In this document: positions 1 to 8,622 of the stretch, in pieces | Layout: every line of letters starts with the position of its first letter | Numbering within the stretch: position 1 is the first letter of the stretch | From: JAHBXL01 sp964409775 | Lineage (GTDB): Bacteria > Planctomycetota > Phycisphaerae > Phycisphaerales > UBA1924 | Length of the DNA: 64,000 nt | NCBI GenBank assembly: GCA_964409775.1 | Contig: CAYPEI010000009.1 | Coordinates: 54,700 to 118,699, forward strand | Direction of reading: 5' to 3' | Program-made: the position numbers and the translations under genes | The notes under the pieces: generated by a model | Database searches by the model: none | The model's input: the letters and a program-made list of their open reading frames with translations, nothing else | Told to the model about the DNA's origin: nothing

Positions 1-108
1 GAGGGTTGGACAGGAGGGCGCGATTTCTCAGGAACCTCAGGGGCTGGACGAGCCTCTCAATCGTGGATCGACAGGTGCGTCGTTCCTCATCGTGGAAGGA
101 GGCGTTTC

Positions 109-675
109 ATGGGCAATCCGCTTCGATATCCCCGCTGGTCGCCGTACGTGGTGGGTGCGGGCATCGGCGTATTGAGTTGGGCGACGTTCTACTTCATGAA
201 CAAGGCCCTTGGGACGAGCACTTCGTTCGTCGGCGCTTCCGAGGCGGCGTTGTGCACGGTGGCGGCCGAGCATGTCCAGAACAGCGAGTACTTCCTGAAG
301 GAGTACGGCGCGAAGGGCGGCGGCTTCAAGCCGATCTTTGACTGGCAGATGGCCCTGGATCTTGCGCTCGTGCTCGGGGCATTCATCGCGGCGTGGTTCG
401 GAGGGACGTTCAAGGTCGAGCGTGTGCCGACTCTCTGGGCGGAACGGTTCGGCCCGAGTGTCGCGAGGCGCTACGCCGCGGCGTTTGCCGGAGGCTTCAT
501 CCTGCTGTTCGGGGCGCGGATGGCCGGCGGGTGCACCAGCGGGCACGGGATCTCGGGCAGTCTTCAACTCGCGGTGTCGAGTTGGGTGTTCTTTGCCGCC
601 ATGTTTGCGACCGGGATTGTGACCGCAGCGGCCATGTATGGGATGAGCCGAAAGGAGGTCGCACATGTTCAGTAA
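109..675 (+). CDS. YeeE/YedE-family sulfur transport membrane protein, first half
   Basis: A 188-residue membrane protein of the YeeE/YedE (TsuA-like) family, known in other bacteria to move thiosulfate or related reduced sulfur compounds across the inner membrane. Hydrophobic segments lie near residues 13-30, 82-98, 123-138 and 158-178. The family signature GGCTSGHGISG is at 141-151, with Cys142 the likely sulfur-handling cysteine. A full-length YeeE is about twice this size, so this is a half-protein whose partner is the next gene, which it overlaps by 11 bases. The start is fixed by AAGGAGG at 96-102. Which sulfur species is carried cannot be read from the sequence. Confidence 0.85.
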   Translation: MGNPLRYPRWSPYVVGAGIGVLSWATFYFMNKALGTSTSFVGASEAALCTVAAEHVQNSEYFLKEYGAKGGGFKPIFDWQMALDLALVLGAFIAAWFGGTFKVERVPTLWAERFGPSVARRYAAAFAGGFILLFGARMAGGCTSGHGISGSLQLAVSSWVFFAAMFATGIVTAAAMYGMSRKEVAHVQ

Positions 676-1237
676 CTTCTTCGCCGATCCTCGGACGCTT
701 CTTCTGGGCGCGGTGACGGGCCTCGTGTTCGGGTTCCTGCTTCAAAAGGGAGGCGTGACCCGGTACAACGTCATCGTCAACCAGTTCCGATTCAAGGACT
801 TCACCGTCCTGAAGACGATGCTGACGGCGATCGTCGTCGGCGCGATCGGCATCTACGGGATGCTGCAACTCGGGCTGATCCAGGGGCTGATGGTCAAGCC
901 GGCCACGATCGCGATGAACGCGATCGGGGGCGGGATCTTCGGTGTGGGCATGGTGATCCTGGGGTACTGCCCGGGCACTGCGCTTGCGGCGGCGGGTCAG
1001 GGTTCGCGTGACGCGATCGTGGGCATCGCCGGCGCACTGGTGGGCGCGGCCGTGTACACCGAGGCCTATCCATGGATCGGCCGGCACATCGAACCCATCG
1101 CGAGTTTCGGGAAGATCACGTTTGTCGATCTTGCGCACGTTTCGCCGTGGTTCATCATCATCCCGCTGGCGCTCGGTGCGTCCGGGCTGTTCTTCTGGCT
1201 TGAGACTCGCACGAGTTCTTCCCGTCAGCCGGCGTAA
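665..1237 (+). CDS. YeeE/YedE-family sulfur transport membrane protein, second half
   Basis: A 190-residue integral membrane protein, the second half of a split YeeE/YedE transporter. The conserved motif GYCPGT lies at 100-105 with Cys102, matching the second cysteine site of fused family members. Hydrophobic helices cover about residues 11-26, 52-70, 82-100, 115-131 and 160-178. It begins inside the end of the previous gene and has its own strong ribosome site, AAGGAGGT, at about 651-658, so the two halves should be made in similar amounts and probably form a heterodimer (inference). The gene pair is followed by a small membrane protein. Confidence 0.85.
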   Translation: MFSNFFADPRTLLLGAVTGLVFGFLLQKGGVTRYNVIVNQFRFKDFTVLKTMLTAIVVGAIGIYGMLQLGLIQGLMVKPATIAMNAIGGGIFGVGMVILGYCPGTALAAAGQGSRDAIVGIAGALVGAAVYTEAYPWIGRHIEPIASFGKITFVDLAHVSPWFIIIPLALGASGLFFWLETRTSSSRQPA

Positions 1238-1264
1238 CCCGGCACTCACAAGGAGGTCGAGCCC

Positions 1265-1486
1265 ATGTGCTTCTGCAAGAACGTCGGACCGGTCGACCGG
1301 CTCTTCCGGCTCATCGTCGGCATTGCGCTGATCGTCATCGCCTTGAGTCTGCTGGGCGCGAGCGATGGCGCGGTGGGCGGGATCATTGCGGTTGCAGCCG
1401 GCGTGGTGCTGCTGCTCACCGCGGCGATCGGCTTCTGCCCTGCCTACCTGCCGTTCAAACTCTCGACGTGCAAGGTCAAGTCCTGA
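1265..1486 (+). CDS. DUF2892 (YgaP-type) small membrane protein
   Basis: A 73-residue protein with the layout of the DUF2892/YgaP transmembrane domain: a short polar N-terminus with CFC, the conserved NVGPVDRLFRLIVG start of the first helix at about 6-19, two hydrophobic helices (about 15-32 and 37-57) and a Cys-containing tail. In other bacteria this domain is often fused to rhodanese or encoded beside sulfur-handling genes, which fits its position after the split YeeE pair. AAGGAGGTC lies just upstream. Its last 11 bases overlap the end of the convergent sigma-factor gene. The biochemical role is unknown. Confidence 0.8.
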   Translation: MCFCKNVGPVDRLFRLIVGIALIVIALSLLGASDGAVGGIIAVAAGVVLLLTAAIGFCPAYLPFKLSTCKVKS

Positions 1487-2321
1487 CCGGTGCCCGGGAA
1501 ATGGCGTTGAGGATCTTATTCCTCAACGCGGTGGGCATTTCGTCGGCCGCGAGCGTGGCGCACGCGCTCTGGACGAGGTCGAGTTCGGCGAACACCGACC
1601 GGCATCGCTCGCAGAGCACGTCGCGTCCGATCGGAAAGCCGCGGCCCTTGTCCATGGCTCCGAGTTTGGCCTTGAGCAGATCGAGGCAGACCTGCTTGTC
1701 ATAGGCGGGCTCGGTCGCCGGGCGGCCCGGCACGTCCTTGAGCATCGCCTTGCGCAGCAGCAGGCGGGCGCGGTGCACGCGGGTCTTGATGGTCTCGGGG
1801 CGAATGTCGAGGGCGGCAGCGACATCCGCGATCGGCAGTTCGATGATCTCCTTGAGGATCAGCGGGACGCGGAAGGTCTCGGGCAGAGTCATGATCGCCT
1901 TGTGGACCGCTTCCTGCGCCTCGCGGCGGATCGTCTCCTTCAGCGGCGCTGCGGTTCCGTCGGCGTCGGGCGTGGGGATCGCGGCGACGCTGGTCTCACG
2001 CCAGGGCATGAGTTGGGAAACCGCCGGCATCCTCCGATCGGCGCCGCCCTTTCTGCGCATGCGGGCCTTGCATGATCTCGCCGCGATGGCGTAGAGCCAT
2101 GTTCCCGGGTTGGACTCGCCGCGGAACGTGTGCCACTTGCGGTGGGCGGTGAGGAACACCTCCTGCACCATGTCTTCCGCGTCGGCGCGATTCCCGCACA
2201 GCCGCAGCGCGAGGCCGTACAGACGCGGGCCGAACTTCTCGAACAGGGCGGCGACGGCGGCGCTCGGGGCGAGCCCTGCATCGGTTGTCTTCACGTGCCG
2301 GGAATGAGCAACACGGGTCAC
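1476..2321 (-). CDS. ECF RNA polymerase sigma factor with Cys-rich C-terminal extension
   Basis: A 281-residue sigma-70 family factor of the ECF type. Region 2 spans about 24-92 (ADAEDMVQEVFLTAH, then the W-containing promoter-melting part) and region 4 about 140-192, with the helix-turn-helix PIADVAAALDIRPETIKTRVHRAR. About 85 residues follow that usual ECF factors lack. This tail carries CERC at 237-240 and Cys254 and resembles a degenerate zinc-binding anti-sigma domain fused in cis, which could self-inhibit the factor (inference). The GTG start overlaps the stop of the upstream protease gene by four bases (GTGA), so translation is coupled. A second in-frame GTG lies nine codons in. Confidence 0.85.
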   Translation of the reverse strand: MTRVAHSRHVKTTDAGLAPSAAVAALFEKFGPRLYGLALRLCGNRADAEDMVQEVFLTAHRKWHTFRGESNPGTWLYAIAARSCKARMRRKGGADRRMPAVSQLMPWRETSVAAIPTPDADGTAAPLKETIRREAQEAVHKAIMTLPETFRVPLILKEIIELPIADVAAALDIRPETIKTRVHRARLLLRKAMLKDVPGRPATEPAYDKQVCLDLLKAKLGAMDKGRGFPIGRDVLCERCRSVFAELDLVQSACATLAADEMPTALRNKILNAISRAPVRT

Positions 2322-3169
2322 GGCGAGAGTGTACCAGCACGGCGACGGTCCCGGTCCTCAGCGATGACCCGACGCACAAACTCGGGATCGGGCCGCAGCA
2401 CTTCTCCTCCGCCGGGGCGGGCGAAGACCTCGATCTCGACGTTTGCACAGATCCCGAGCAATCCGCCGCTGGAGACGATCGTGGGGCCGCCCGAGTCTCC
2501 GGGGATGAGCGGCGAATCGACACGGAAGGACAGGGCGAGCCCGGGGGCGGCCTCGGATTCGCCGATGGGACCCCCGGTGATTCTGCCGGCCGCGAATCGA
2601 CTTGCGCCGATGCCGACGCCCGCCGACAGCACCTCGGCGCCCGCGGCGGCCTCCGCCAGATCGCACCACTGCAGCGGCATGGTTGCCAGATCGCCCACGT
2701 GAATGATGGCGACATCCGCGCTCGAGCCGTCGGAAGTTCCGGACCAGACGGTGCGGCCGAGCCGCTCGACGTAGTTGCCGGCCTGATCCCGGGCGACGAG
2801 CACGTACGGTTCCTCGGAAACGCAGTGCGCGGCCGTCACAAAGTAGCCGTCATCGGACACGGCCACGGCGGAGCCGAGGCTCGAATCGGCCGGTTCACCG
2901 GCACGCAGCGGATGAAGCCTGAGTTTTCTGGACCCGTCGTGGCTGAGACCCACGAAGTCCGCTCCTCCCACAACCACGGCGGTGCGGCACATCAACCAGT
3001 CCAGCACCTGCTCGTCGCCGAGGCGGCGCGGGATCCAGGTCGAGACCGACGCCTCGCGGAGCGGGGCGTGCTGCTCGAAGGCCTTGGCGCGGATATATGA
3101 CTCGCAGCCGCCCGGGACGGTCGTCCCAAGCAACGCCACCCAGATCCACACTCGCAGCCGACGCGGCAT
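2318..3169 (-). CDS. secreted trypsin-like serine protease
   Basis: A 283-residue S1-family peptidase with the complete catalytic triad in the expected contexts: His115 in TAAHC, Asp152 in SSADVAIIHVGD and Ser226 in GDSGGP. The first 21 residues form an Arg-rich then hydrophobic export signal, followed by Cys22 (VPGGC); the lipobox is imperfect, so it may be a lipoprotein or a soluble secreted enzyme. The reading frame stays open further upstream, but this start puts the signal peptide at the N-terminus. It lacks a visible PDZ domain. Its stop codon overlaps the start of the ECF sigma factor gene, suggesting a joint role in envelope stress sensing (inference). Confidence 0.82.
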   Translation of the reverse strand: MPRRLRVWIWVALLGTTVPGGCESYIRAKAFEQHAPLREASVSTWIPRRLGDEQVLDWLMCRTAVVVGGADFVGLSHDGSRKLRLHPLRAGEPADSSLGSAVAVSDDGYFVTAAHCVSEEPYVLVARDQAGNYVERLGRTVWSGTSDGSSADVAIIHVGDLATMPLQWCDLAEAAAGAEVLSAGVGIGASRFAAGRITGGPIGESEAAPGLALSFRVDSPLIPGDSGGPTIVSSGGLLGICANVEIEVFARPGGGEVLRPDPEFVRRVIAEDRDRRRAGTLSP

Positions 3170-3272
3170 CCCTGGTCGCTTCCTCCTATCCTGCGATTGC
3201 CGCCGGAAGGATATGTTGACGGACGGTCGCCCGGCGATTGGCATGCTTTCCACCGGTCCCTCGCACGAACAG

Positions 3273-3665
3273 ATGATGAAACTGCTGTCCATCTTCCTCG
3301 CGGCGGGCGTGGGCGGCTTGCTGCGCTACGGCGTGGGCGGGGTTGTTCAGAACTGGTTTGGCCCCACGTTTCCCTTCGGCACTCTCGTCGTCAACATCGT
3401 CGGTTGCCTGGCGATGGGGTTCCTCGCCACGGCTTGGAACGGGCCCGTGCTCGTCCGCGAGGACACCCGGGCCGCGATTCTCGTCGGCCTGCTCGGGGGC
3501 TTCACAACGTTCTCGGCGTTTGCGCGTGAGACACTGGCGCTGGCTGACGACGGGGAATGGGGCCGGGCGGGCCTGAATGTTCTGGGCAGCGTTGCGCTCA
3601 GTCTCATCGCGGTCTGGATCGGCGCGATCGTCGCCACGCGTCTTTACGGCACAGGTGCACCATGA
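3273..3665 (+). CDS. fluC: fluoride ion channel FluC/CrcB
   Basis: A 130-residue member of the Fluc (CrcB) family, small membrane proteins that work as dual-topology dimers to expel fluoride. Four hydrophobic helices are visible. The family signatures are present: GGLLRYG near 14-20, GTLVVNIVGC at 36-45 with the conserved Asn41, and GGFTTFSAF at 75-83, which contributes the TTFS pore/sodium-site segment. Two adjacent ATGs (3273, 3276) and one at 3243 are possible starts; 3273 gives the usual family length. The stop codon overlaps the next gene's start (ATGA). Confidence 0.93.
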   Translation: MMKLLSIFLAAGVGGLLRYGVGGVVQNWFGPTFPFGTLVVNIVGCLAMGFLATAWNGPVLVREDTRAAILVGLLGGFTTFSAFARETLALADDGEWGRAGLNVLGSVALSLIAVWIGAIVATRLYGTGAP

Positions 3666-4042
3666 ACAGCGGCCTTGCACAAGGCGTGTTTCCCACCCCG
3701 ATTCCCGCGCAGCGCGTGACGATCTACATCGGCGAGTCGGCTCGATGGTCGGGACCACCCTCGCTCCCGCTCTACGAGGCGATCGTTCTCAAGGCCCGCG
3801 AACTTCACCTTGCGGGGGCGACGGTATTCCGGGGGCCGATGGGATTCGGCGCTCACAGCCGGATCCACACCGCGAAGATCTTGCGGCTCAGCGAGGACCT
3901 GCCGATGGTCGTTCAGATCGTCGATACGCGCGAGCGGATTGACGCCTTTCTCCCGCACCTGCATGCGATGGTCAAGCACGGGCTGGTGACGATCGAGGAT
4001 GTGCGGGTTGCGATCCACAGCCCATCGGGCGCGGCACCTTGA
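3662..4042 (+). CDS. DUF190 domain protein
   Basis: A 126-residue DUF190 protein, a small ferredoxin-fold/PII-like family often encoded beside crcB. Visible family features are VTIYIGES near residues 18-25, the helix LYEAIVLKARE, the segment GATVFRGPMGFG at about 52-63, SRIHTAKILRLSEDLPMVVQIVD, and a C-terminal HGLVTIEDV strand. It starts inside the fluC stop codon (ATGA), so translation is coupled. Its biochemical role is not established; a regulatory subunit of the fluoride channel is a reasonable inference. It ends 19 bases before the convergent truD gene. Confidence 0.88.
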   Translation: MNSGLAQGVFPTPIPAQRVTIYIGESARWSGPPSLPLYEAIVLKARELHLAGATVFRGPMGFGAHSRIHTAKILRLSEDLPMVVQIVDTRERIDAFLPHLHAMVKHGLVTIEDVRVAIHSPSGAAP

Positions 4043-4061
4043 GTCTGTCCGGATCGATGCG

Positions 4062-5303
4062 CTATTGACCGAGCGCTCTGAGCACGACGGTCGCGTACGC
4101 ACCGCGCGGCAGGTCGAAGCACACATCGACTTTTCGCAGGCCGCGCTGGGAGAGTTCGTCGGTTTCGGCGGGCGCAATCCGGACGCCTCTCGCCTCGACG
4201 AAGAGGGACCGGAGGGCTTCTCCGAAATACGGCCGCCTCAGCCCCGGAATCTTCAGTTCTGAGAGGGCGATTTTCTCGGCCGCGAGCACTGCTTCGAGGT
4301 CTTCCCGCCACGGGTCACGTGCGATCGATTCGGGGGCGAGAAGCGGCAGTTGCAGGTGGCGGAGTTCGTCGCTCACGGCCGCGAACGCGGGGAAGAGCAT
4401 CTTGCCGAACTCGTCATCAGCCTGCAGCATCGACGATGCCGGCGTGGCTCTTCGAACGATCCGGCGCGCCAGTTCGTTCCATAGGTGCGACTGGTAAGCC
4501 TCGACGTATAACTGCTGCAGAAAGTACGGCAGGGCGACGAACGCCTCGCGGAAGCCGCGGTCGTCGATCGGCTCGCTGCGGCGCGAGGCCATGAAGGCGA
4601 GCCGTTCAATGGCTTTCTTTTCCGGGCATCGCGGCAGTTCCTTCGCCAGGCGGCCCCACTCGCCCCACCCTGAGGCGAGCATTCTGGTGAACGTCCGGGT
4701 TACGCCGGTGTCCTTTCGGCTGGGGGTTCCGATCGCCAGCCGGAGGGCTTGCTCGAAGCGGCCGGCGATCAACTCCTTGGCGATCCAGCCCTCGCCGTGA
4801 CGGGCGGAGCCGAACCGCTGGGCGCCGAAGTAGTTCACGATGGAGAGCGATCCTCGCCCGGTTCCGAGCAGTGACGCCCTGAACCGGATGGCGGCCTCGT
4901 CCTCGGGGCGCACATCGCGAACGACGATTCGAAATCGGTTGCCCTCGAGTTCAGCGGCGGTGATGGGCTGTGCGGACCATCCTTGGAGTGCTGCCGACCA
5001 CTTTGGCCCGGCGGTTTCCTTCGGGAGCAGTGCGGCATCGGCGACCGTGGGAACGGACACGGTGACCAACTGAACCGTTCGCGCGTGCTTGTCCTTCAGC
5101 CCAGCGTATTCGACGGCGGCGTTCCGTACGTTCAAAGCCGACGCGAGCATCTGTGCCGCGTGCGGGGTCGTCAACTGCGTCTTTTCGAGCCGGAACACGC
5201 CGTGCTGGTTGCCGATGGAGGGAGATGGCCGCAGCCCGCTCAGAAACTCCGGGGTGGCCAACTCTTCGACCAGAAAGTCCTCGGGCGTTCGCCGCAGCGT
5301 CAT
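4062..5303 (-). CDS. truD: tRNA pseudouridine(13) synthase TruD
   Basis: A 413-residue TruD-family enzyme, which converts uridine 13 of tRNAs to pseudouridine. The catalytic motif AGLKDKHA is at 67-74 with Asp71 the nucleophile. The N-terminal PEDFLVEE and the strand/loop NYFGAQRFG near 158, both conserved in TruD, are present, as is the region QSHLWNELARRI. Length is slightly above E. coli TruD (about 350). The gene lies 33 bases downstream of the membrane kinase gene on the same strand and is probably cotranscribed with it. No link between tRNA modification and the kinase is known; the arrangement may be incidental. Confidence 0.95.
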   Translation of the reverse strand: MTLRRTPEDFLVEELATPEFLSGLRPSPSIGNQHGVFRLEKTQLTTPHAAQMLASALNVRNAAVEYAGLKDKHARTVQLVTVSVPTVADAALLPKETAGPKWSAALQGWSAQPITAAELEGNRFRIVVRDVRPEDEAAIRFRASLLGTGRGSLSIVNYFGAQRFGSARHGEGWIAKELIAGRFEQALRLAIGTPSRKDTGVTRTFTRMLASGWGEWGRLAKELPRCPEKKAIERLAFMASRRSEPIDDRGFREAFVALPYFLQQLYVEAYQSHLWNELARRIVRRATPASSMLQADDEFGKMLFPAFAAVSDELRHLQLPLLAPESIARDPWREDLEAVLAAEKIALSELKIPGLRRPYFGEALRSLFVEARGVRIAPAETDELSQRGLRKVDVCFDLPRGAYATVVLRALGQ

Positions 5304-5336
5304 GGGGCCGATCGTAGACGCGCTGTGCCCGAAAAC

Positions 5337-7745
5337 TCAGCGGCGGCCTCGGCTCGACGCTTTCTGGGAGGGAGACTTCGGCGGCTTGGGAGCCTGCCCG
5401 GAAAGGGCGGAGGTGATCGCCGCGGTTTCCTGTTGAGCAGTCTGATCGCCGGGAACGAGCCATGCGGTGGGCGCATCGCCCTCGTGTCGGCCGAACCACA
5501 CGATGGCTGCGGTCTCCGGGTGATCGTGAAGCCACGCCCGGATGGTTGCTTCGGACGTTGAAGTCTGGAAGGGCGCGACGCCGACGGCGTTGCGCAGTTC
5601 GGCGACGGTCTCGCCTTCGGCGGGGTCTGAGGAATCGCTCAACGCTCCGACGATGGAGAACCCGAGCCCGCCCAGCCGGGAGAGCGCCTGCTCGATGGCT
5701 CCGCGGTTGGGCTCCTGGAAACTCACCGGATCGCGGAGCACAACGATGCGCCGTCCGCCGGCTTCGACGGCCGCCGATGCGACCGCAGCGGCCGGGGAGA
5801 CGGAGTCGGAGTCGCCGGTGGCAACGGCGAGGCGCACAGACGATCCGGCCAGAACAGCGGAATCGAGTTGCGCGGTCTGCTCGGAGGGCGTCGCGGCTCT
5901 CGTGGTGCTGAGTCGGTACATGCTGAGCGTGAAGAGGCCGCAGGCGGCGAGGAAGACGAGGACGGCGATCCCCACGCCAAGATTCAAACCAACATTCGGT
6001 CCCTGGCGCAGCCCGGAGATGCGCTGAGCCGCTCGCGCCCGCGCATCCCGGGCTCGACTCCTGGCGCGGACGAGTTGCTCCGCAGCGCTCGAGGCCGGGT
6101 TGCGCGGGATGGGCGGAACCTGGGGAGGGATCGGCGGCGCCGGCATGGGTGCATCGTGCTCGATGTGGTACTTGCCGGACCACCAGTTGGTCACGCGGAT
6201 GCGGGGCTTTCCGCCCTGGGACGCGGCGACTCCCGCAGCCGCCGCGGCGGCCCCGCCGGCATGCTGGGCGCCCTGATGCACGGAACCGAACGCTGAGTCG
6301 ACGTATTCACCGACCTGGCCGAGCACGGACGCGACAGGCCCGGGCTTCCTGCCGAAGGAAGGGGCGGCGCCGACGGATGCGGCCGCGGCTCCGGCGGCAG
6401 GGCCCGCAGCGCCTTCCCAGGCATGCTGGTCCGCCGCGCCGTGGTGGCTGGCCTCGCTGCCGCGCATGCTGGGGAGCGCGAAGGGCTTGACCGCGAAAGG
6501 ATCATCGGCGCGGCACACGGTCTCGATGTCTTCGAGCATCTGCGCGGCCGACTCGTACCGCTTGTCGTAGTCGGTCATGGCGCGCCGGACGATCCAGCGG
6601 AGCGCTTCGGGGCAGGGCTTGGTGATCTGGGAGAGGCCGCCGTGTGCCGGGAAACTGTTCTCGATCATGGAGTAGAGCACCGCGCCCGCGGCGTAGATGT
6701 CAAACTTGGCGCCGTCGACCTCGTGGACCTTCACGCCGCGCAGCGCCATGCGGACCATCTCGGGGTCGCGGAAGTACTCGGTGCCGTGGGTCGTGAGCGT
6801 CATGCTGGAGCGGAGCGGCGTAACCAGACCGAAATCGACCAGGTGCGCCTGTCCGTTCGCGACGATGATGTTGTCGGGCTTGACATCTTTGTGCCAGAGC
6901 CCGCCCTCGTGATAGTGGGTCAAGGTGCGGAGGAGATCGGTGGCGTAGCCGCACACGACGCGCAACTGCTCGCGGCCCAGGGCGCCGCCCGCGCCGGCGT
7001 GCAGAGCCTGGGTGGTCACGCCCAGGGACTCTCCCGGGACGTAACGGGTGACGTAGAAGAACCGCTCCTCGGTGAGGTCGTGCTCGAGGATCAACCCCAG
7101 GCGCTTGGCGGCGGGGAGGGCACGGTTCTCGCGGACGATTTGCGGGAGGGTGCTGCCGTCGGCGAGCGAGAAACTCTTGATGACCACGCGGCCGACGGAC
7201 TGCTGGCCCTGGCGCGCAAACGCGGCGAGTTTCTCGGGGGTCGGCTCGGCGATGTAGAGCCTGCCGCCCGAGCCACCGCCGGGCAGCGACCCGACAATGG
7301 TGTAGCCCTCGAACTGCCCGTGACGCCTGCCGGGACGGTCGGGGCCGGGTGCGGCGGCGACGGCCTCGGGGATCCGCTTCTCCAGCCCCTCGGTGAGGGG
7401 CGTGAGGCAGAGCAAGCGGGCAGGATGCCCGATCGCGATTCGGTAGAGCGATCGACCGATCGCGATTCCTTCGTTCTGCAGGGCACGCCCGTAATGGGCG
7501 GAGGCAGACCAGCGTCCGATCAGCACGTTGAGGACGGTCAGGGGGATGAACACGACACTGGTGACCAACGCTCCGAGGATGCGGAGCACATCACCGATCT
7601 CGCCGGTGATGAAGTTGAAGAACTGCATGAACAGCCAGCCGATGCCCTTGCAGGCGGGCACGATCAGATAGACGATCGCGAAGATCGCGAACGGGACCGC
7701 GATGATCCCTGCGAGAATGAGGAACACGATTGCAGCAGGCGCCAT
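5337..7745 (-). CDS. membrane-bound serine/threonine protein kinase
   Basis: An 802-residue kinase with an unusual layout. The N-terminus holds two hydrophobic segments (about 3-30 and 53-76). The kinase domain spans about 147-413, with a glycine-rich loop (GGGSGG near 160), the ATP lysine in VVIK (about 190), the catalytic loop HKDVKPDN (about 285-292), DFG at about 304-306 and RDPE in place of APE. A Pro/Ala-rich linker precedes a third membrane helix at about 586-609 and a C-terminal domain of about 190 residues likely outside the membrane. ATG at 7745 is preferred to 7751 because AAAAGGA is then well spaced. The sigma factor gene lies upstream. Confidence 0.85.
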   Translation of the reverse strand: MAPAAIVFLILAGIIAVPFAIFAIVYLIVPACKGIGWLFMQFFNFITGEIGDVLRILGALVTSVVFIPLTVLNVLIGRWSASAHYGRALQNEGIAIGRSLYRIAIGHPARLLCLTPLTEGLEKRIPEAVAAAPGPDRPGRRHGQFEGYTIVGSLPGGGSGGRLYIAEPTPEKLAAFARQGQQSVGRVVIKSFSLADGSTLPQIVRENRALPAAKRLGLILEHDLTEERFFYVTRYVPGESLGVTTQALHAGAGGALGREQLRVVCGYATDLLRTLTHYHEGGLWHKDVKPDNIIVANGQAHLVDFGLVTPLRSSMTLTTHGTEYFRDPEMVRMALRGVKVHEVDGAKFDIYAAGAVLYSMIENSFPAHGGLSQITKPCPEALRWIVRRAMTDYDKRYESAAQMLEDIETVCRADDPFAVKPFALPSMRGSEASHHGAADQHAWEGAAGPAAGAAAASVGAAPSFGRKPGPVASVLGQVGEYVDSAFGSVHQGAQHAGGAAAAAAGVAASQGGKPRIRVTNWWSGKYHIEHDAPMPAPPIPPQVPPIPRNPASSAAEQLVRARSRARDARARAAQRISGLRQGPNVGLNLGVGIAVLVFLAACGLFTLSMYRLSTTRAATPSEQTAQLDSAVLAGSSVRLAVATGDSDSVSPAAAVASAAVEAGGRRIVVLRDPVSFQEPNRGAIEQALSRLGGLGFSIVGALSDSSDPAEGETVAELRNAVGVAPFQTSTSEATIRAWLHDHPETAAIVWFGRHEGDAPTAWLVPGDQTAQQETAAITSALSGQAPKPPKSPSQKASSRGRR

Positions 7746-7869
7746 GTTCATCGTCCTTTTCCCTGCGTCCGACGGCTCGCGAACCCGCGGCCGACCCGGC
7801 CCGCTCCGACTCTCTCACCCGTTTGGCACGCGACTGATGCGCCACGGGACCCGGGAAGCTGGCGCGGCG

Positions 7870-8622
7870 TCAGGCGTGCGTGCGTGCGCGATCCATTGAC
7901 CGCAGTTCGACCTGCCTCCGGTAGATGTCGGCGATGGCCTCGTCAAAGAGGGTGTCATCGGGCTTCATGGGATTTGGCGCGAGTCCGTTTCGGGCCGGCT
8001 CGGCGCGTTCGTCGTCGGTGAACGAGTAGGTGGCGATGACGTCCTCCAGCCGCGAACGGAGAGAGTCGCGGACTTTGGCCAGCCTCCGGCTCACCGTCGG
8101 CTCGCTGATGCCGAGGGAGCCGGCGACGTCCTTGCCGGGCATTCCGTCGAGCACCCGCATTCGGTAGATCGAGAAGTCGGTGAAGTCGCAGGACCGCTCG
8201 ACGAGTCGTATGGCCGCTTCGACCTTTGCGCGGAACACGGCCGCCTCGTACTCGGCATCCGCCCCGGCCTGGCCGGAGGCGATCATCCAGGACTCGTCGA
8301 GTTCGGCGGCCCGCTTGTTGGAGCCTCGCTTCTGCGCGTTTCGCTTGTCCATTTCATCGCCGAGGACATGCTTGGCGATTGCGAGGAGCCAGGTGGAGAA
8401 GCGGGCGCCGCGGGCAGGGTCGTAACGGTCGATGGAGTCGGAGAGCGCGGCGAGGGTTTCCTGGGAGAGATCGCGGACGGTCTCGGGGCCGATCCGGCCC
8501 TTGCCCCACTTGGTCAGTTGGGCCCGGAGCACGGGCCCGAAGGTCTCCCACAGGTCGAACCACGCGGCCTGGTCGCGGGCGCGCAGCCTGGAGATGAAGC
8601 CGGTGGTGAGCGAGTTCAACAT
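7870..8622 (-). CDS. sigma-70 family RNA polymerase sigma factor
   Basis: A 250-residue sigma factor with region 2 at about 15-90 (VRDLSQETLAAL, then FSTWLLAIAKHVLGDEMDKR) and a region 4 helix-turn-helix at about 155-190 (GKDVAGSLGISEPTVSRRLAKVR). The C-terminal 60 residues (about 200-250) extend beyond the usual ECF fold. The frame is open upstream to 8727, but ATG 8622 is preceded by GGGAAG and gives a sensible N-terminus. It lies 124 bases upstream of the Ser/Thr kinase gene on the same strand, a pairing seen repeatedly in planctomycetes, where the kinase is thought to control the factor by phosphorylation (family knowledge; untested here). Confidence 0.87.
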   Translation of the reverse strand: MLNSLTTGFISRLRARDQAAWFDLWETFGPVLRAQLTKWGKGRIGPETVRDLSQETLAALSDSIDRYDPARGARFSTWLLAIAKHVLGDEMDKRNAQKRGSNKRAAELDESWMIASGQAGADAEYEAAVFRAKVEAAIRLVERSCDFTDFSIYRMRVLDGMPGKDVAGSLGISEPTVSRRLAKVRDSLRSRLEDVIATYSFTDDERAEPARNGLAPNPMKPDDTLFDEAIADIYRRQVELRSMDRARTHA

